DNA of 42,332 nucleotides from an uncultured Alphaproteobacteria bacterium (GTDB taxonomy: Bacteria > Pseudomonadota > Alphaproteobacteria > HIMB59 > GCA-002718135), in NCBI GenBank assembly GCA_902622475.1, contig CACNPW010000006.1, positions 1 through 42,332 on the forward strand. The letters run 5' to 3'. How positions within the stretch are numbered: position 1 is the first letter of the stretch; each line of letters opens with the position of its first letter. The position numbers and the translations under genes are program-made. Positions 1 to 11,024 of this stretch are shown in pieces. Under the pieces are notes generated by a model, which saw only the letters and a list, made by a program, of their open reading frames with translations, made no database searches and was not told the origin of the DNA.

Positions 1-1103
<1,103 letters not shown>

Positions 1104-1163
1104 TTAGAACCTCCGTTATTTAATACTAATATATAAAGAATTTAAATTAAAGAAAAGTGAAAA

Positions 1164-1568
1164 CTATAACTCAATTTTGAAATTTTCAGGTCGCCACGTC
1201 GCAGGTGCAAGTTCAAAATCATCAAAATCAAAAGCAGGTGCGACAGTGCATCCAATTAAACTGAAAGCACCAGAAGATCTCATCGCAAACCATGTGTTTG
1301 CTGTTATGGTGTAAATATAATTATGATCTGACCCTAAAGAAAAAACTTCATAATTAACTCCGTCATTCGATGTGAAAACTTCTAGAGGGTCTCCAGAATA
1401 AAAATGTAATATTTCATTTTTAGTTAATCGATGCCAATGTGATTTTTCATTCTTTTTTAATAGGTAATAAATTTGACTAACATTGTTATTCTTAAAATTT
1501 TCAACATAGTGCCCTCCTTCAGGATGACTAATCATATTGAGTTTTTTAATTAAATTATCTGCTTCCAC
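1164..1568 (-). CDS. DUF985 / cupin_5 family protein
   Basis: Small 134-residue cupin. The N-terminal HPEGGHYVE motif and the central SHWHRL stretch are typical of the DUF985 (cupin_5) family, whose biochemical role is not established. No signal peptide or membrane segment is visible, so it is probably cytosolic. Its start codon directly abuts the ribA stop, with no spacer, so it is the last gene of the DUF2141-cysS-thrS-hemB-hisI-ribA operon and probably translationally coupled to ribA. Family call is good; function unknown. Confidence 0.85.
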   Translation of the reverse strand: MEADNLIKKLNMISHPEGGHYVENFKNNNVSQIYYLLKKNEKSHWHRLTKNEILHFYSGDPLEVFTSNDGVNYEVFSLGSDHNYIYTITANTWFAMRSSGAFSLIGCTVAPAFDFDDFELAPATWRPENFKIEL

Positions 1569-2159
1569 TTAGATTAAATGACCAAGTTTACTTTTCTTAG
1601 CTGAGATATATTTTTCATTATACTTATTGGTGTCTGAGAAAATAGGAACTCTTTGATTTACTTTGATACCCATTTCTTCAAGCGCTTTTATTTTTTTTGG
1701 ATTATTAGTCATCAAATCTAATTTTTTGATTGCTAAATATTTTACCATTCCAGCAATATTTTCATATGTTCTCTCATCATCTTTGAAACCCAATTGATGA
1801 TTAGCTTCAACGGTATCTAGTCCCTTGTCTTGTAAACTATATGCTTTAATTTTATTTGAAAGACCAATGCCTCTTCCTTCTTGTTGAAGATAAAAAATAA
1901 CCCCTCTTCCATTTTGAGCAATTTGTTTTAATGATTCAGTTAGTTGGAATCTACAATCACATCTCATGCTAAAAAAAGATTCCCCTGTAATACACTGCGA
2001 ATGAATTCTTGATAAAACAGGCTCATCGGTAAGCAAGTCACCCATACATATTGCTAAATGATCTTTAGATTCATTTTCATCTGTAAAGGCATGTACAGTG
2101 AACTCCCCAATATCTGTTGGAAGTTTACTAGTCTCAATAAACTTTAATTTGTCTGACAT
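1569..2159 (-). CDS. ribA: GTP cyclohydrolase II
   Basis: Catalyses the first committed step of riboflavin synthesis, opening GTP with release of formate and pyrophosphate. The 196-residue size matches stand-alone RibA, with no fused DHBP synthase (RibB) domain. The zinc site is visible as C in HSQCITGE and the CDC of MRCDCRFQL. The GTP/catalytic stretch QQEGRGIGL and the C-terminal LMTNNPKKI are also present. Its ATG shares one base with the hisI stop (TAATG), which implies coupled translation. No other rib gene is nearby. Confidence 0.95.
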   Translation of the reverse strand: MSDKLKFIETSKLPTDIGEFTVHAFTDENESKDHLAICMGDLLTDEPVLSRIHSQCITGESFFSMRCDCRFQLTESLKQIAQNGRGVIFYLQQEGRGIGLSNKIKAYSLQDKGLDTVEANHQLGFKDDERTYENIAGMVKYLAIKKLDLMTNNPKKIKALEEMGIKVNQRVPIFSDTNKYNEKYISAKKSKLGHLI

Positions 2160-2632
2160 TATAGTTTAGTAGGATTTGGGGCACCTTTATATACCTCTTC
2201 AGGATCAAAAACTTTTTCTTTTTCTTCAAATTTAAGAACAACTTTAGAGCTAGAATTATCCAATGGAATACTTCTATAAAAACATGATCTATATCCTACA
2301 TGACAGCTAGCACCACCTTTGACATCAACCCTTAACCAAACACAATCTTGATCATCATCAATTCTTATTTCTTTTATCTTCTGCGTTAATCCACTTGTTT
2401 TACCTTTGTGCCAAAGGGTATTTCTACTTCTAGAAAAATAAAAAGCTTCACCCAAACTTATAGTTTTTTTAAAAGCTTCTTCATTCATATAACCTTGCAT
2501 AAGTAGTTCACCAGATGAAAAATCTGTTGTTACAACGGGTATTAGACCATTTGAGTCAAATTTCGGAGCAAGCTCATTTGACTCTTCAACTTGCTCTATA
2601 GATTTTCTTTTTTCAAATTGAATGTTATTCAT
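2159..2632 (-). CDS. hisI: Phosphoribosyl-AMP cyclohydrolase
   Basis: Third step of histidine biosynthesis: opens the adenine ring of PR-AMP. Visible motifs are the metal-binding acidic cluster [12 protein letters not shown] and the cysteine/histidine segment [15 protein letters not shown], both diagnostic of HisI (PRA-CH). There is no HisE (pyrophosphohydrolase) domain. An N-terminal extension of about 30 polar residues precedes the catalytic domain. It overlaps hemB by 8 bases and ribA by 1. Its place between heme and riboflavin genes, away from any his operon, is unusual. Confidence 0.93.
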   Translation of the reverse strand: MNNIQFEKRKSIEQVEESNELAPKFDSNGLIPVVTTDFSSGELLMQGYMNEEAFKKTISLGEAFYFSRSRNTLWHKGKTSGLTQKIKEIRIDDDQDCVWLRVDVKGGASCHVGYRSCFYRSIPLDNSSSKVVLKFEEKEKVFDPEEVYKGAPNPTKL

Positions 2633-3626
2633 TTTTTAATTTTTCAGCAGCTTCTAATGCAAAGTAAGTCAGTATACCATTTGCCCCAGCTCTTTTAAAA
2701 GATAAAAGAGATTCCATTACAACTTTTTCATTAAGCCAACCTTTATTAATTGACTCTTTTATCATCGAATATTCACCAGATACTTGGTAGGCAAAAGTTG
2801 GAACTTTAAATTCTGATTTTATTCTAGAAATAATATCAAGATAAGGCATACCAGGTTTAACCATTACCATATCTGCACCTTCACTTATATCTAATCCAAC
2901 TTCTCTAATAGCTTCATCACTGTTTGATGGATCCATTTGATATGTTAATTTACCATCTTTACCCAAATTAGAACCAGAACCTATAGCATCTCTAAAAGGT
3001 CCATAAAAACCTGAAGCATATTTTGCAGCATAAGAGAGAATAAGGGTATCTGCTAAATTGTTTGAATCTAATGCAGTTCTTATTCTTCCCACTCTTCCAT
3101 CCATCATATCCGACGGGGCGATTACATCACAACCAGCATTTGCTTGGACTAGAGCCTGTTGTTCCAAAACCTCCAAAGTTTTATCATTATCTATTTTATC
3201 ATTTATAACTAAACCATCATGCCCATGGTCCGTAAAAGGATCTAACGCAACATCACATACAATACCAATATTTGGAAAATCTTTTTTGATACTTTTAATT
3301 GATCTGCACACCAAGTTGTTTTCATCTACAGCTAAACTGCCCTTAGAATTTTTAAGATCACTTTCAATTTGTGGAAAAATTGCAATAGCAGGAATATTAA
3401 ATGTAACCGCTTTCTCTACTTGATTTAAAAGTTTATCAATGGAGTATCTGCTAACACCAGGCATCGAATTAATAGGATCATCAACCTTATTTCCCTCGCA
3501 TACAAATAGAGGTAAGATTAAATCATTAACACTAAGAGTATTTTCAGCAACTAAACGACGAGAAAATTCTTTCATTCTATTACGTCTAAGTCTTGTACTT
3601 GGAAACTTGCCTTGCATGTTATTCAT
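2625..3626 (-). CDS. hemB: Delta-aminolevulinic acid dehydratase (porphobilinogen synthase)
   Basis: Condenses two 5-aminolevulinate molecules to porphobilinogen in heme synthesis. The 333-residue length is normal. The Schiff-base lysines are in [17 protein letters not shown] and [10 protein letters not shown]. The metal-site segment reads [14 protein letters not shown], with aspartates where zinc-type enzymes carry cysteines, so this is the zinc-independent, Mg-responsive type common in alphaproteobacteria. It lies 3 bases after thrS and overlaps hisI by 8 bases. Confidence 0.96.
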   Translation of the reverse strand: MNNMQGKFPSTRLRRNRMKEFSRRLVAENTLSVNDLILPLFVCEGNKVDDPINSMPGVSRYSIDKLLNQVEKAVTFNIPAIAIFPQIESDLKNSKGSLAVDENNLVCRSIKSIKKDFPNIGIVCDVALDPFTDHGHDGLVINDKIDNDKTLEVLEQQALVQANAGCDVIAPSDMMDGRVGRIRTALDSNNLADTLILSYAAKYASGFYGPFRDAIGSGSNLGKDGKLTYQMDPSNSDEAIREVGLDISEGADMVMVKPGMPYLDIISRIKSEFKVPTFAYQVSGEYSMIKESINKGWLNEKVVMESLLSFKRAGANGILTYFALEAAEKLKNE

Positions 3627-3629
3627 TTT

Positions 3630-5555
3630 TTAGTCTATTGGTGATTTTGCTTCTTTAGATAAGCTAGTAACAATATCTTCTAATTTAAAGGTCTTTGTTT
3701 CAGAAGATCCAATTCTTCTAACAGATACTGTTTTATCTTGAGCTTCTTTTTTTCCAACAGCGATAATTGCCGGCACTTTACTATTGCTGTGTTCTCGTAT
3801 TTTATAACCAATTTTTTCATTGCGTGTATCTATTTTGGCTCTAATTCCTTTTGATACTAATGCCTTTTGTACTTCATGCGCATACTCATCAGTATCAGAT
3901 GTAATTGTAGCAACTACTGCCTGCAATGGTGAAAGCCAAAAGGGAAGATGGCCTGAATAATGTTCAATTAGAATGCCAGTGAATCTCTCTAAGGAACCAA
4001 ATAGAGCCCTATGCAACATGACTGGTATTTTTTTATTACCATCTTCTCCAATATAAGTAGCTCCCAATCTTCCAGGTAAATTTAAATCTACCTGCAGTGT
4101 TCCGCATTGCCAGTCTCTGCCAATTGCATCTCGTAAAACAAACTCTAATTTTGGACCGTAAAATGCACCTTCTCCTGGGTTGAGTGTGTACTCAAGGCCT
4201 GTAGCTTCCATGGCTTGCATTAATGCAGCCTCAGCTTTGTCCCAAATAGCATCATCCCCTACGCGTTTTTCAGGACGGTCAGAAAATTTAATTCTAACAT
4301 TATCAAAACCGAAGTCCTTGTAGATACTAAGTATCAAATTACATACCGTTTTACTTTCTTGTGTAATTTGATCTTCTGTACAAAAAATATGTGCATCATC
4401 TTGTGTGAATGCTCTCACCCTCATTAATCCATGAAGAGCACCTGATGGCTCATAACGATGTACTTTTCCAAATTCAGATAATAGAAATGGTAAGTCTCTA
4501 TAACTTTTTAATCCTTGTTTAAAAATTTCTACTGCACCAGGGCAATTCATTGGTTTGATAGCATAGATTTTATCGTCTTTTGCTTCAGTTCTAAACATCA
4601 TGTCACTAAATTTGTCCCAGTGACCAGACGTTTCCCATAGTGACTTGTCCATCATATCTGGCGTATTAGTTTCTACGTAACCTGCTTTGTCTTGTCTGAT
4701 TCGCATATAATTTATTAATGATTGGAATAAGGTCCAACCCTTAGGATGCCAAAACACCGCTCCAGGAGCCTCTTCCTGAAAATGAAATAAATCCATTTCT
4801 CTTCCTAGTTTTCGGTGATCTCTTTTTTCCGCTTCTTCAATTTGTAAAAGGTGTTTTTCGAGATCCTTTTCTGTTGCCCAGGCCGTTCCATAAATTCTTG
4901 TTAGCATTGTATTAGATGAATCACCTCGCCAGTATGCACCAGCAACTTTCATTAATTTAAATGCTTTACCAATTTGTTTTGTTGAAACCATATGAGGGCC
5001 TCGGCACAAATCTAACCAATCACCTTGTTTGTAAATACTGATTTCTTCATTATCAGCCAGATCATTAATTAATTCAACTTTATAGTCTTCACCTTTGTCT
5101 TTAAAATATTTTATCGATTCTTCTTTAGACCATACTTCTCTTATGAAATTTTTATTTCTTTGAATAATATCATGCATCTTCTTTTCAATTTTTGGAAGAT
5201 CTGCAACAGTAAAAGGTTCATCTCTTGCAAAATCATAATAGAAACCATTTTCAATTGCTGGACCAATTGTAACTTGGGTTCCAGGGAATAATTCTTGGAC
5301 AGCTTCTGCCATTACATGAGCACAATCATGTCGTATTAATTCAAGAACTTCTTCGCTATCTCTCTTTAAAATTGCTACAGATGCATCACCATTAATAGGT
5401 AAACTAATATCTTTTATCTCATTATTAATTTTTATAGCGACTGATTCTTTTACAAGAGATTTAGAAATTTGCGATGCCAATTCAAGACCATTGATGCCTT
5501 TATCAACTTCTTTTTTATTTCCATCTGGAAATGTAATTATTATTTTTTCACTCAT
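3630..5555 (-). CDS. thrS: Threonyl-tRNA synthetase
   Basis: Charges tRNA-Thr. At 641 residues it has the complete bacterial layout: an N-terminal TGS domain (about residues 1-62), an editing domain with [11 protein letters not shown], a class II catalytic core, and a C-terminal anticodon-binding domain. Catalytic zinc ligands are visible in [10 protein letters not shown] (Cys), the TQDDAHIF segment (His) and MLHRALFGS (His). The start ATG overlaps the cysS stop as ATGA, so the two synthetase genes are coupled. Confidence 0.97.
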   Translation of the reverse strand: MSEKIIITFPDGNKKEVDKGINGLELASQISKSLVKESVAIKINNEIKDISLPINGDASVAILKRDSEEVLELIRHDCAHVMAEAVQELFPGTQVTIGPAIENGFYYDFARDEPFTVADLPKIEKKMHDIIQRNKNFIREVWSKEESIKYFKDKGEDYKVELINDLADNEEISIYKQGDWLDLCRGPHMVSTKQIGKAFKLMKVAGAYWRGDSSNTMLTRIYGTAWATEKDLEKHLLQIEEAEKRDHRKLGREMDLFHFQEEAPGAVFWHPKGWTLFQSLINYMRIRQDKAGYVETNTPDMMDKSLWETSGHWDKFSDMMFRTEAKDDKIYAIKPMNCPGAVEIFKQGLKSYRDLPFLLSEFGKVHRYEPSGALHGLMRVRAFTQDDAHIFCTEDQITQESKTVCNLILSIYKDFGFDNVRIKFSDRPEKRVGDDAIWDKAEAALMQAMEATGLEYTLNPGEGAFYGPKLEFVLRDAIGRDWQCGTLQVDLNLPGRLGATYIGEDGNKKIPVMLHRALFGSLERFTGILIEHYSGHLPFWLSPLQAVVATITSDTDEYAHEVQKALVSKGIRAKIDTRNEKIGYKIREHSNSKVPAIIAVGKKEAQDKTVSVRRIGSSETKTFKLEDIVTSLSKEAKSPID

Positions 5556-6934
5556 CTAGATTTCCGCCAAATCGTTCCTTTATCAGTATCTTCTATTTCT
5601 ATGCCTTTATCTTTTAATGTGTCCCTAATAGTATCTGCCAAATTAAAATTTTTACTGCGTCTAGCTTCATTACGTTCATTTATCAACCTTTCAATTTCTT
5701 CAGTATTTTCAATATCTTTTTGATTATAACCTAACCAATTTCCCGGATCATCTTCAAGAATACCTAATATTTTACCAGCAGAAAGAAGATTTTTTTTGAT
5801 TTCTTTTTTTCTTTCATCAGATGCAGATAAAGCATCATTTGCTTCTTCATTAAGTTTTGCAATGACTTTAGGTGTATTCAAATCATCTAAAAATGATTCC
5901 ATTATAGAATCAGAAGGTAAGTTAGAATCTATTTCGACTTCTGACAGCTCTAATAAAACTCTATAAAGTCGATCTATCATTTTGCTATTTTGTTCAATGA
6001 TTTCTTCTGTCCAGTTTAATGGCTGTTTGTAGTGAGCTGACAACAATGTTAATCGCAAAACCTCTCCCTTGTATTTTTTATTGAGATCATGAACGAGTCT
6101 AATATTGCCAATTGACTTCGACATTTTTTCTCCCTCAACATTAACAAATCCATTATGAAACCAATAAGTTGCAAAATCTTTAGGATCTTTATTTTCAGAT
6201 ATGGAACAAGTTTGTGCTATTTCATTTTCATGATGCGGAAATACCAAGTCAATACCACCGCTATGGATATCAAAAGGAAGACCTAATGATTTTTCTGACA
6301 TAACGGAGCATTCTAAATGCCATCCTGGTCTTCCAAATCCCCAAGGTGAATCCCACCCAGGTAAGGGTGAAGGAGATGGTTTCCATAAAATAAAATCTGC
6401 AGGATCTTTCTTGAAAGGTGCCACTTCAACACGGCTTCCAGCTATTTGTTCATCTCTATTTCTTTTTGAAAGAATTCCATAATTATCAAAACTAGGTACA
6501 TGAAATAAAACATGACCCTCTTTTTCATAAGCTTTATTTTCATCAATTAATCTTTTTATTAATTCGATCATTTCTTTAATATGATCAGTTGCTCTTGGTT
6601 GAATATCAGGAAGATTAACACCGAGTGAGCTCATGTCATTATTGTAAATCTCTGTATATTTATTTGTGATAACACTTATATCCTCACCTGTTTCCTTAGA
6701 AGCGTCTATAATTTTGTCATCAATATCTGTGATATTAGACACATAAGTTACTTTCTTAAATTGTGTTTTTAATACACGGACTAATAAATCATTTACCACT
6801 GCCATCCGCGCATTACCAATGTGTGCAAAATTGTAAACAGTTGGACCACACGCATATATCCTTACATGATCTGGATTAACTGGTTTAAACAATTCTTTTT
6901 TACCACTTAATGTGTTTTGTAACTGTAATGACAT
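5552..6934 (-). CDS. cysS: Cysteinyl-tRNA synthetase
   Basis: Class I synthetase charging tRNA-Cys. It shows the HIGH-region [16 protein letters not shown] with the first zinc cysteine, the zinc-site WHLECSVM and FPHHENE motifs, and a KMSKS loop ([10 protein letters not shown]). About 460 residues, normal length. I place the start at ATG 6934. A TTG directly before it (6937) would only add one Met and is less likely. The gene follows the DUF2141 stop by about 11 bases and overlaps thrS by 4. Confidence 0.96.
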   Translation of the reverse strand: MSLQLQNTLSGKKELFKPVNPDHVRIYACGPTVYNFAHIGNARMAVVNDLLVRVLKTQFKKVTYVSNITDIDDKIIDASKETGEDISVITNKYTEIYNNDMSSLGVNLPDIQPRATDHIKEMIELIKRLIDENKAYEKEGHVLFHVPSFDNYGILSKRNRDEQIAGSRVEVAPFKKDPADFILWKPSPSPLPGWDSPWGFGRPGWHLECSVMSEKSLGLPFDIHSGGIDLVFPHHENEIAQTCSISENKDPKDFATYWFHNGFVNVEGEKMSKSIGNIRLVHDLNKKYKGEVLRLTLLSAHYKQPLNWTEEIIEQNSKMIDRLYRVLLELSEVEIDSNLPSDSIMESFLDDLNTPKVIAKLNEEANDALSASDERKKEIKKNLLSAGKILGILEDDPGNWLGYNQKDIENTEEIERLINERNEARRSKNFNLADTIRDTLKDKGIEIEDTDKGTIWRKSR

Positions 6935-6945
6935 CAATATAATTT

Positions 6946-7368
6946 TTAATAATTAAGTTCTATTACCACGGGTTCGCCATGAACTAAAATGATTGCGGCT
7001 TTTTCAAATGATGGAGGACCTTTTGGTTGATAATTATTACTAAAGGCAAAACCTTCTTTCGGTCTCCAGAATAACCCAGTCTTTAATTTTCCGTCTGAAT
7101 CTTCATCGTGATAGGCAACAATTGCTATTTTTCCTTCATGTATCTTACTCAAAGGAACAACAACCTCACCCTTTTGCACTCTTTTTCTAATGCTCTCAAT
7201 AGCTAATTCTTCATCCAAAAAGCTTTCTTTTGAGTCATATATCTTAACATCAATGTAACCATCACCATGTTCTACATTTGGGAAAATGATAGTTCCATGT
7301 GCAAAAAGACTTAATGACCATGTGACTGTTAAGCAAAAAAAGAATATTTTAGTAAAAAAACTTTTCAT
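6946..7368 (-). CDS. DUF2141 family secreted protein
   Basis: 140 residues with a clear N-terminal signal peptide (MKSF plus a hydrophobic run ending SLFAHG), so exported to the periplasm. The mature part carries the DUF2141 signature AIVAYHDEDSDGKLK followed by a GFAFSNN segment. DUF2141 has no established function; the Asp-rich DEDSDGK loop resembles a cation-binding turn (inference). It is the first gene of the aminoacyl-tRNA synthetase/heme/riboflavin operon and starts only 28 bases from the divergent pabB. Confidence 0.85.
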   Translation of the reverse strand: MKSFFTKIFFFCLTVTWSLSLFAHGTIIFPNVEHGDGYIDVKIYDSKESFLDEELAIESIRKRVQKGEVVVPLSKIHEGKIAIVAYHDEDSDGKLKTGLFWRPKEGFAFSNNYQPKGPPSFEKAAIILVHGEPVVIELNY

Positions 7369-7396
7369 ATAAGTATCCTAATTATAATAGAATCAA
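7369..7396. promoter_or_regulatory. Divergent promoter between DUF2141-cysS operon and folate operon
   Basis: This 28-base gap must hold the start signals of two long operons. The palindrome ATTATAAT (7381-7388) supplies a perfect TATAAT -10 hexamer on each strand. On the plus strand the hexamer ends 8 bases before the pabB GTG, which leaves almost no leader. On the minus strand an AGGAT ribosome site lies between the hexamer and the ATG. Any -35 elements must lie inside the opposite coding sequence. Promoter assignment is inferred from the sequence alone. Confidence 0.6.
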
Positions 7397-8602
7397 GTGC
7401 TGAACAATAAAGAATATCTAAATAGACTGTATCAATCAGATAAACCTCTTATAATTTACAAAACAGATAAGGGTTATGACATATATACCGATTTTTCTAG
7501 AAGAATTATTATTAATAAAAAAAATTTAAAATATTTTCTTAATAACCAATCTAAATCAAAAAAATCTAAGATTAAAGAATTGAATTGTTTTGTTGGTTTC
7601 TTTGGTTATAAACTTCTTTGTGAAAATATAGGAATAAAGTTTCCAAAACAGCGATCTAAAAATTTTCATAGTGGTGTATTTTACAAGCCACAAACTAAAA
7701 TTAGTATTGGTAAAAAAATAAAAATTAAAAGTATTAAATCCAATTTTAAAAATATAAGTATCAATACGAAAAAATACTTACAGTTAAATAAAAAGTTTAA
7801 TCTTAATTTATCTTTACAGCAGTACTCTAACCTATTTAATGATTTCTCTAAAAATATTAAACAAGGAAAAACTTATCAAATTAAAATAGCTCAAACTTAT
7901 TCGAAAAAAGGTAATATTAATTCCATCGATCTTTTTTGGAAGCTAATGAAGATGAATGAATCGCCTGAAAGTTTTCTTATCAGAGAAAAAGACTATAATA
8001 TCATAAGCTGTTCACCAGAAACGCTTATTTTGAAAAAAGGTAACATAATTAAAACTAAACCTATTGCTGGAACATTAAGAAAAAGAAAGCAGTTAAATAA
8101 AAATAAAGCTCTTACATTTTTTAGAAGAAATGAAAAAGAAACCAAAGAACATAATATGATTGTTGATATGGAAAGAAATGATCTTTCTAAAATTTGTAAA
8201 ACAGGATCTGTAAAAATAGATAAACTCAAAAAGGTTGAGGAATATCGAGATCTTTTTCATTATGTTACAACAATCAAGGGAATTATAAAAAACAAAATGA
8301 GTAACTATGATATAATTTCTTCTTTAATGCCAGGTGGTTCGGTCATTGGATGTCCAAAAATTAGCACTATTCAACTTTTAAATAGAAAAGAAAAATTTGA
8401 CAGAAATATTTATACTGGCAGTTTTGGAATTATACATTCAAATGGTGATATGCGATTTAACATAATGATTAGAACACTACTTAATTTTAAAAATGATATT
8501 GAATTATCAGTTGCTAGTGGTGTGATCTTAGGAAGTACCTCAAAAAAAGAATATAATGAAAATTATATTAAAGCTAAATCCCTTTTAGATCTCTTTAACT
8601 AA
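7397..8602 (+). CDS. pabB: Aminodeoxychorismate synthase component I (chorismate-binding)
   Basis: With PabA it converts chorismate and glutamine to 4-amino-4-deoxychorismate for folate. It is a 401-residue chorismate-binding enzyme; the C-terminal catalytic half shows DMERNDLSKI, a VTTIKGI stretch, LMPGGSVIGCPK and TGSFGI. The N-terminal part is short and lacks the TrpE-like feedback region. The active-site loop reads PIAGT (residues 222-226) where E. coli PabB has PIKGT with a catalytic lysine. It starts with GTG at 7397 and overlaps pabA by one base. Anthranilate synthase is the alternative, but pabC, folP, folB and folK downstream favour PabB. Confidence 0.85.
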   Translation: MLNNKEYLNRLYQSDKPLIIYKTDKGYDIYTDFSRRIIINKKNLKYFLNNQSKSKKSKIKELNCFVGFFGYKLLCENIGIKFPKQRSKNFHSGVFYKPQTKISIGKKIKIKSIKSNFKNISINTKKYLQLNKKFNLNLSLQQYSNLFNDFSKNIKQGKTYQIKIAQTYSKKGNINSIDLFWKLMKMNESPESFLIREKDYNIISCSPETLILKKGNIIKTKPIAGTLRKRKQLNKNKALTFFRRNEKETKEHNMIVDMERNDLSKICKTGSVKIDKLKKVEEYRDLFHYVTTIKGIIKNKMSNYDIISSLMPGGSVIGCPKISTIQLLNRKEKFDRNIYTGSFGIIHSNGDMRFNIMIRTLLNFKNDIELSVASGVILGSTSKKEYNENYIKAKSLLDLFN

Positions 8603-9159
8603 TGATTTATCTTATTGATCACGAAGATTCATTCACATACAATTTAGCTCATCTACTAGATAGTATTGAGCCAACATTTGTTTCAAATTATTATGAAATA
8701 GATCAAAAAAAACTAGAAAGATCTTCGACCATCGTTCTTTCACCAGGCCCTGGTGAACCAAAAGATTATCCATTAACAACTAAGATTTACGATAAATATA
8801 AAGGAAAGAAAAAAATATTAGGAATATGTTTAGGTTTCCAACAAATAGTTTTTTGTGAAGGCGCTAAAATAGTTCAACAAAAAAATATTCTTCATGGTTA
8901 TCAGAGTAATATTAGAGTTATAAATGATAAATCAATTTTTAAAAAAAATTTTAATTTCCTTGGAGGTCGATATCATTCTTTAAAGATGGCTGAACCATTT
9001 GTTTCTCAATCAATGATAATTACAATGCGTTGTGTAAAAACAAATGTAGCAATGGCGGTTGAAGATGATATTAATAAAGTCTATGGATTACAGTTTCACC
9101 CAGATTCATTTTTAACTCCACATGGAAAATATCTTATTAAAAAAATCCTTTCACGCTAA
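8602..9159 (+). CDS. pabA: Aminodeoxychorismate synthase component II (glutamine amidotransferase)
   Basis: Class I glutamine amidotransferase that supplies ammonia to PabB; 185 residues. The opening IDHEDSFTYNLAH, the oxyanion segment SPGPGEP, the nucleophile motif GICLGFQQ and the C-terminal YGLQFHPDSFLTPHG are all visible. The usual HPES is HPDS here, so the triad glutamate is replaced by aspartate. Such proteins can serve TrpE as well as PabB, and no separate trpG is visible in the window. The ATG overlaps the pabB stop (TAATG). Confidence 0.9.
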   Translation: MIYLIDHEDSFTYNLAHLLDSIEPTFVSNYYEIDQKKLERSSTIVLSPGPGEPKDYPLTTKIYDKYKGKKKILGICLGFQQIVFCEGAKIVQQKNILHGYQSNIRVINDKSIFKKNFNFLGGRYHSLKMAEPFVSQSMIITMRCVKTNVAMAVEDDINKVYGLQFHPDSFLTPHGKYLIKKILSR

Positions 9160-9877
9160 GAATTTTAAACTACTTAAGTTCAATTCTCTTTGGGGATATA
9201 AGGGTATCTTTACAACTATTAGACTATTTGGCAAAGAACCAAATTTTATCTTAGTTGATCAGCATTTAAAAAAACTAAATAAAGATTTAAGATACTTTGG
9301 CATTGATGTTAAAATTTCAAAAAATTTTTTAACTAATTTTTTAAATAAATATTCTAAAATTAAAAATTACGACCACCTATTAAGAATTGCAATTACAAAA
9401 AAAATAATCTCATTATCTGTACGTAAACGAAACAAAGATCATAAGTATTTTACTGCAAAATTTTTTAGATTCCAACGGGCTTTACCTAACTTCAAAAATT
9501 TACAGTATAAAAAAATAATTTCTTTACAAAAAAAAATTAATTTACAAAAAGAAGAGATTCTATTTTATTTTAACAACAAAATTTTAGAAGGCTCTACAAC
9601 CAATTTAATTTTTGTAAATGGTAATAAATTATTTATTCCAAAAAATTACTATTACTATGGAATTACTCTAGAATACTTAATTAAAAATCTACCTTATAAA
9701 ATTTATAGAACAGATATTAATATTTCTAGTTTACATCAATTTAGTGAAATACTTTTAGTTGGCTCTGGTAAAGGTGTGGTTAGTATTTCTTTTATTAAAC
9801 AATTTAATTGGTATAGGTCTTCAATAAAAAAATATAATTTATTATCAAAAAAATATTCAAAAATATTATTGAAATGA
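9122..9877 (+). CDS. pabC: Aminodeoxychorismate lyase (class IV PLP enzyme), probable
   Basis: Releases pyruvate from aminodeoxychorismate to give 4-aminobenzoate. The 251-residue protein is divergent but fits the class IV aminotransferase fold: GYKGIFTTIRL near the N terminus, LRIAITKK in the middle, LEGSTTNLIFV with the glutamate typical of the family, and a C-terminal ILLVGSGKGVVSI segment. It is extremely rich in Lys, Asn and Ile. The first ATG (9122) overlaps pabA by 38 bases; no good later start is seen. Position between pabA and folP supports PabC, though a D-amino-acid or branched-chain aminotransferase relative cannot be excluded by eye. Confidence 0.8.
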   Translation: MENILLKKSFHAKNFKLLKFNSLWGYKGIFTTIRLFGKEPNFILVDQHLKKLNKDLRYFGIDVKISKNFLTNFLNKYSKIKNYDHLLRIAITKKIISLSVRKRNKDHKYFTAKFFRFQRALPNFKNLQYKKIISLQKKINLQKEEILFYFNNKILEGSTTNLIFVNGNKLFIPKNYYYYGITLEYLIKNLPYKIYRTDINISSLHQFSEILLVGSGKGVVSISFIKQFNWYRSSIKKYNLLSKKYSKILLK

Positions 9878-10692
9878 AATTAGGAAAATATAATTTTAAA
9901 CTATCTAGTCCAACGGTAATGGGTATATGCAATGTTACACCCGACTCTTTTAGTGATGGTGGAAAGAGTTTTAAAAGCTCAGATGCACTAAAAAATATTA
10001 AAGAAATGTTAAAAAATGGAGCAAGTATCATTGATATTGGAGCGGAAAGTACAAGACCTGGCTCAGATCCATTAACACACAAAGAAGAAATTAAAAGATT
10101 AGACCCTATATTAAAAAAATTGCCAAAAAATAAATTTGTCATATCAGTTGATACTAATAAAATTGAAACTCAAGAATATGCATTAAATATGGGAGCACAT
10201 ATTATAAATGATGTCTTCGGGGGTTCAGAAGATTTATTTTATTTAACTAAAAAATTTAAAACTGGTTTAATTTTAATGCACACACCTGCACCACCTAAAA
10301 CTATGCAAAAAAAAATACACACATATAAGAATGTTGTACAAGATATTAAAAAAATATTTCTTCAGAAAATTAAACAATTAGAAAAAATAAAAATTCCTTC
10401 ATCTAAAGTTTGGTTTGACCCAGGTATTGGTTTTGGTAAAAATTTAAAACAAAATATAGAAATCATGAAAAAAATTAATCAATTTAAGTTTAAGGGATAT
10501 GGATTATTATTAGGGTCATCTAGAAAAAGTTGGATCAACTTCATAGATAAGAGTGAAACAAATCAAAGGTTGGGTGGTTCAATAGCTTCCGCATTATATT
10601 GTTATCAAAAGGGAGTTGATATATTTAGAGTTCACGACATAAAAGAAACATCTCAATCATTAAAAATTTTTGAAAAACTATGTTCAAAGTAG
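9874..10692 (+). CDS. folP: Dihydropteroate synthase
   Basis: Joins 4-aminobenzoate to hydroxymethyl-dihydropterin pyrophosphate, the sulfonamide target. 272 residues. Signatures are MGICNVTPDSFSDGGKS, IDIGAESTRPGSDP, the HIINDVFGG strand, VWFDPGIGFGKN and LLLGSSRKSW. The start ATG overlaps the pabC stop by four bases (ATGA). Confidence 0.95.
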   Translation: MKLGKYNFKLSSPTVMGICNVTPDSFSDGGKSFKSSDALKNIKEMLKNGASIIDIGAESTRPGSDPLTHKEEIKRLDPILKKLPKNKFVISVDTNKIETQEYALNMGAHIINDVFGGSEDLFYLTKKFKTGLILMHTPAPPKTMQKKIHTYKNVVQDIKKIFLQKIKQLEKIKIPSSKVWFDPGIGFGKNLKQNIEIMKKINQFKFKGYGLLLGSSRKSWINFIDKSETNQRLGGSIASALYCYQKGVDIFRVHDIKETSQSLKIFEKLCSK

Positions 10693-11024
10693 AAATTAAA
10701 AACTTATCCTTGAGTGCAAATATAGGTATCACTGCTCAAGAGAGAAAGAAAAAACAGTTATTAAAGGTAACATTAGAATTTTATTATCCTGTTAAAAACT
10801 CACTAGATTTAAATAATATAAATAATGTTAAGGATTATTCATCTATTACAAAATATTTAAAAACCTTCATAAAGGAATCTGAATCGCATACTCTTGAGCA
10901 TTTAATAATAAAAACATCCAATGTTCTTGAAAAAAAATTTAAAATAAAAAATGTTAAAATTACAATTAATAAAACAGCTGTAGCAAAAAAATATGGAGCT
11001 GAATCACTAAGTGTATCAAACTGA
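10680..11024 (+). CDS. folB: Dihydroneopterin aldolase
   Basis: Converts dihydroneopterin to hydroxymethyl-dihydropterin and glycolaldehyde. The 114-residue size and pattern fit the FolB/FolX family: IGITAQERKKKQ near residue 20, DYSSITKYLK, HTLEHLIIKT, and the C-terminal VKITINKTAVAKKYGAE carrying the conserved lysine region. It overlaps folP by 13 bases and folK by 14. FolX (epimerase) is a possible alternative, but the operon context points to FolB. Confidence 0.88.
   Translation: MFKVEIKNLSLSANIGITAQERKKKQLLKVTLEFYYPVKNSLDLNNINNVKDYSSITKYLKTFIKESESHTLEHLIIKTSNVLEKKFKIKNVKITINKTAVAKKYGAESLSVSN

Noticed and set aside
7397..9159. pabB-pabA read as anthranilate synthase (trpE-trpG) because of the PIAGT motif and the nearby trpF-like gene
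   Set aside because: The large subunit is short and lacks the TrpE regulatory region, and pabC, folP, folB and folK follow with overlapping ends. The trpF-like gene is on the other strand. Kept as a caveat only.
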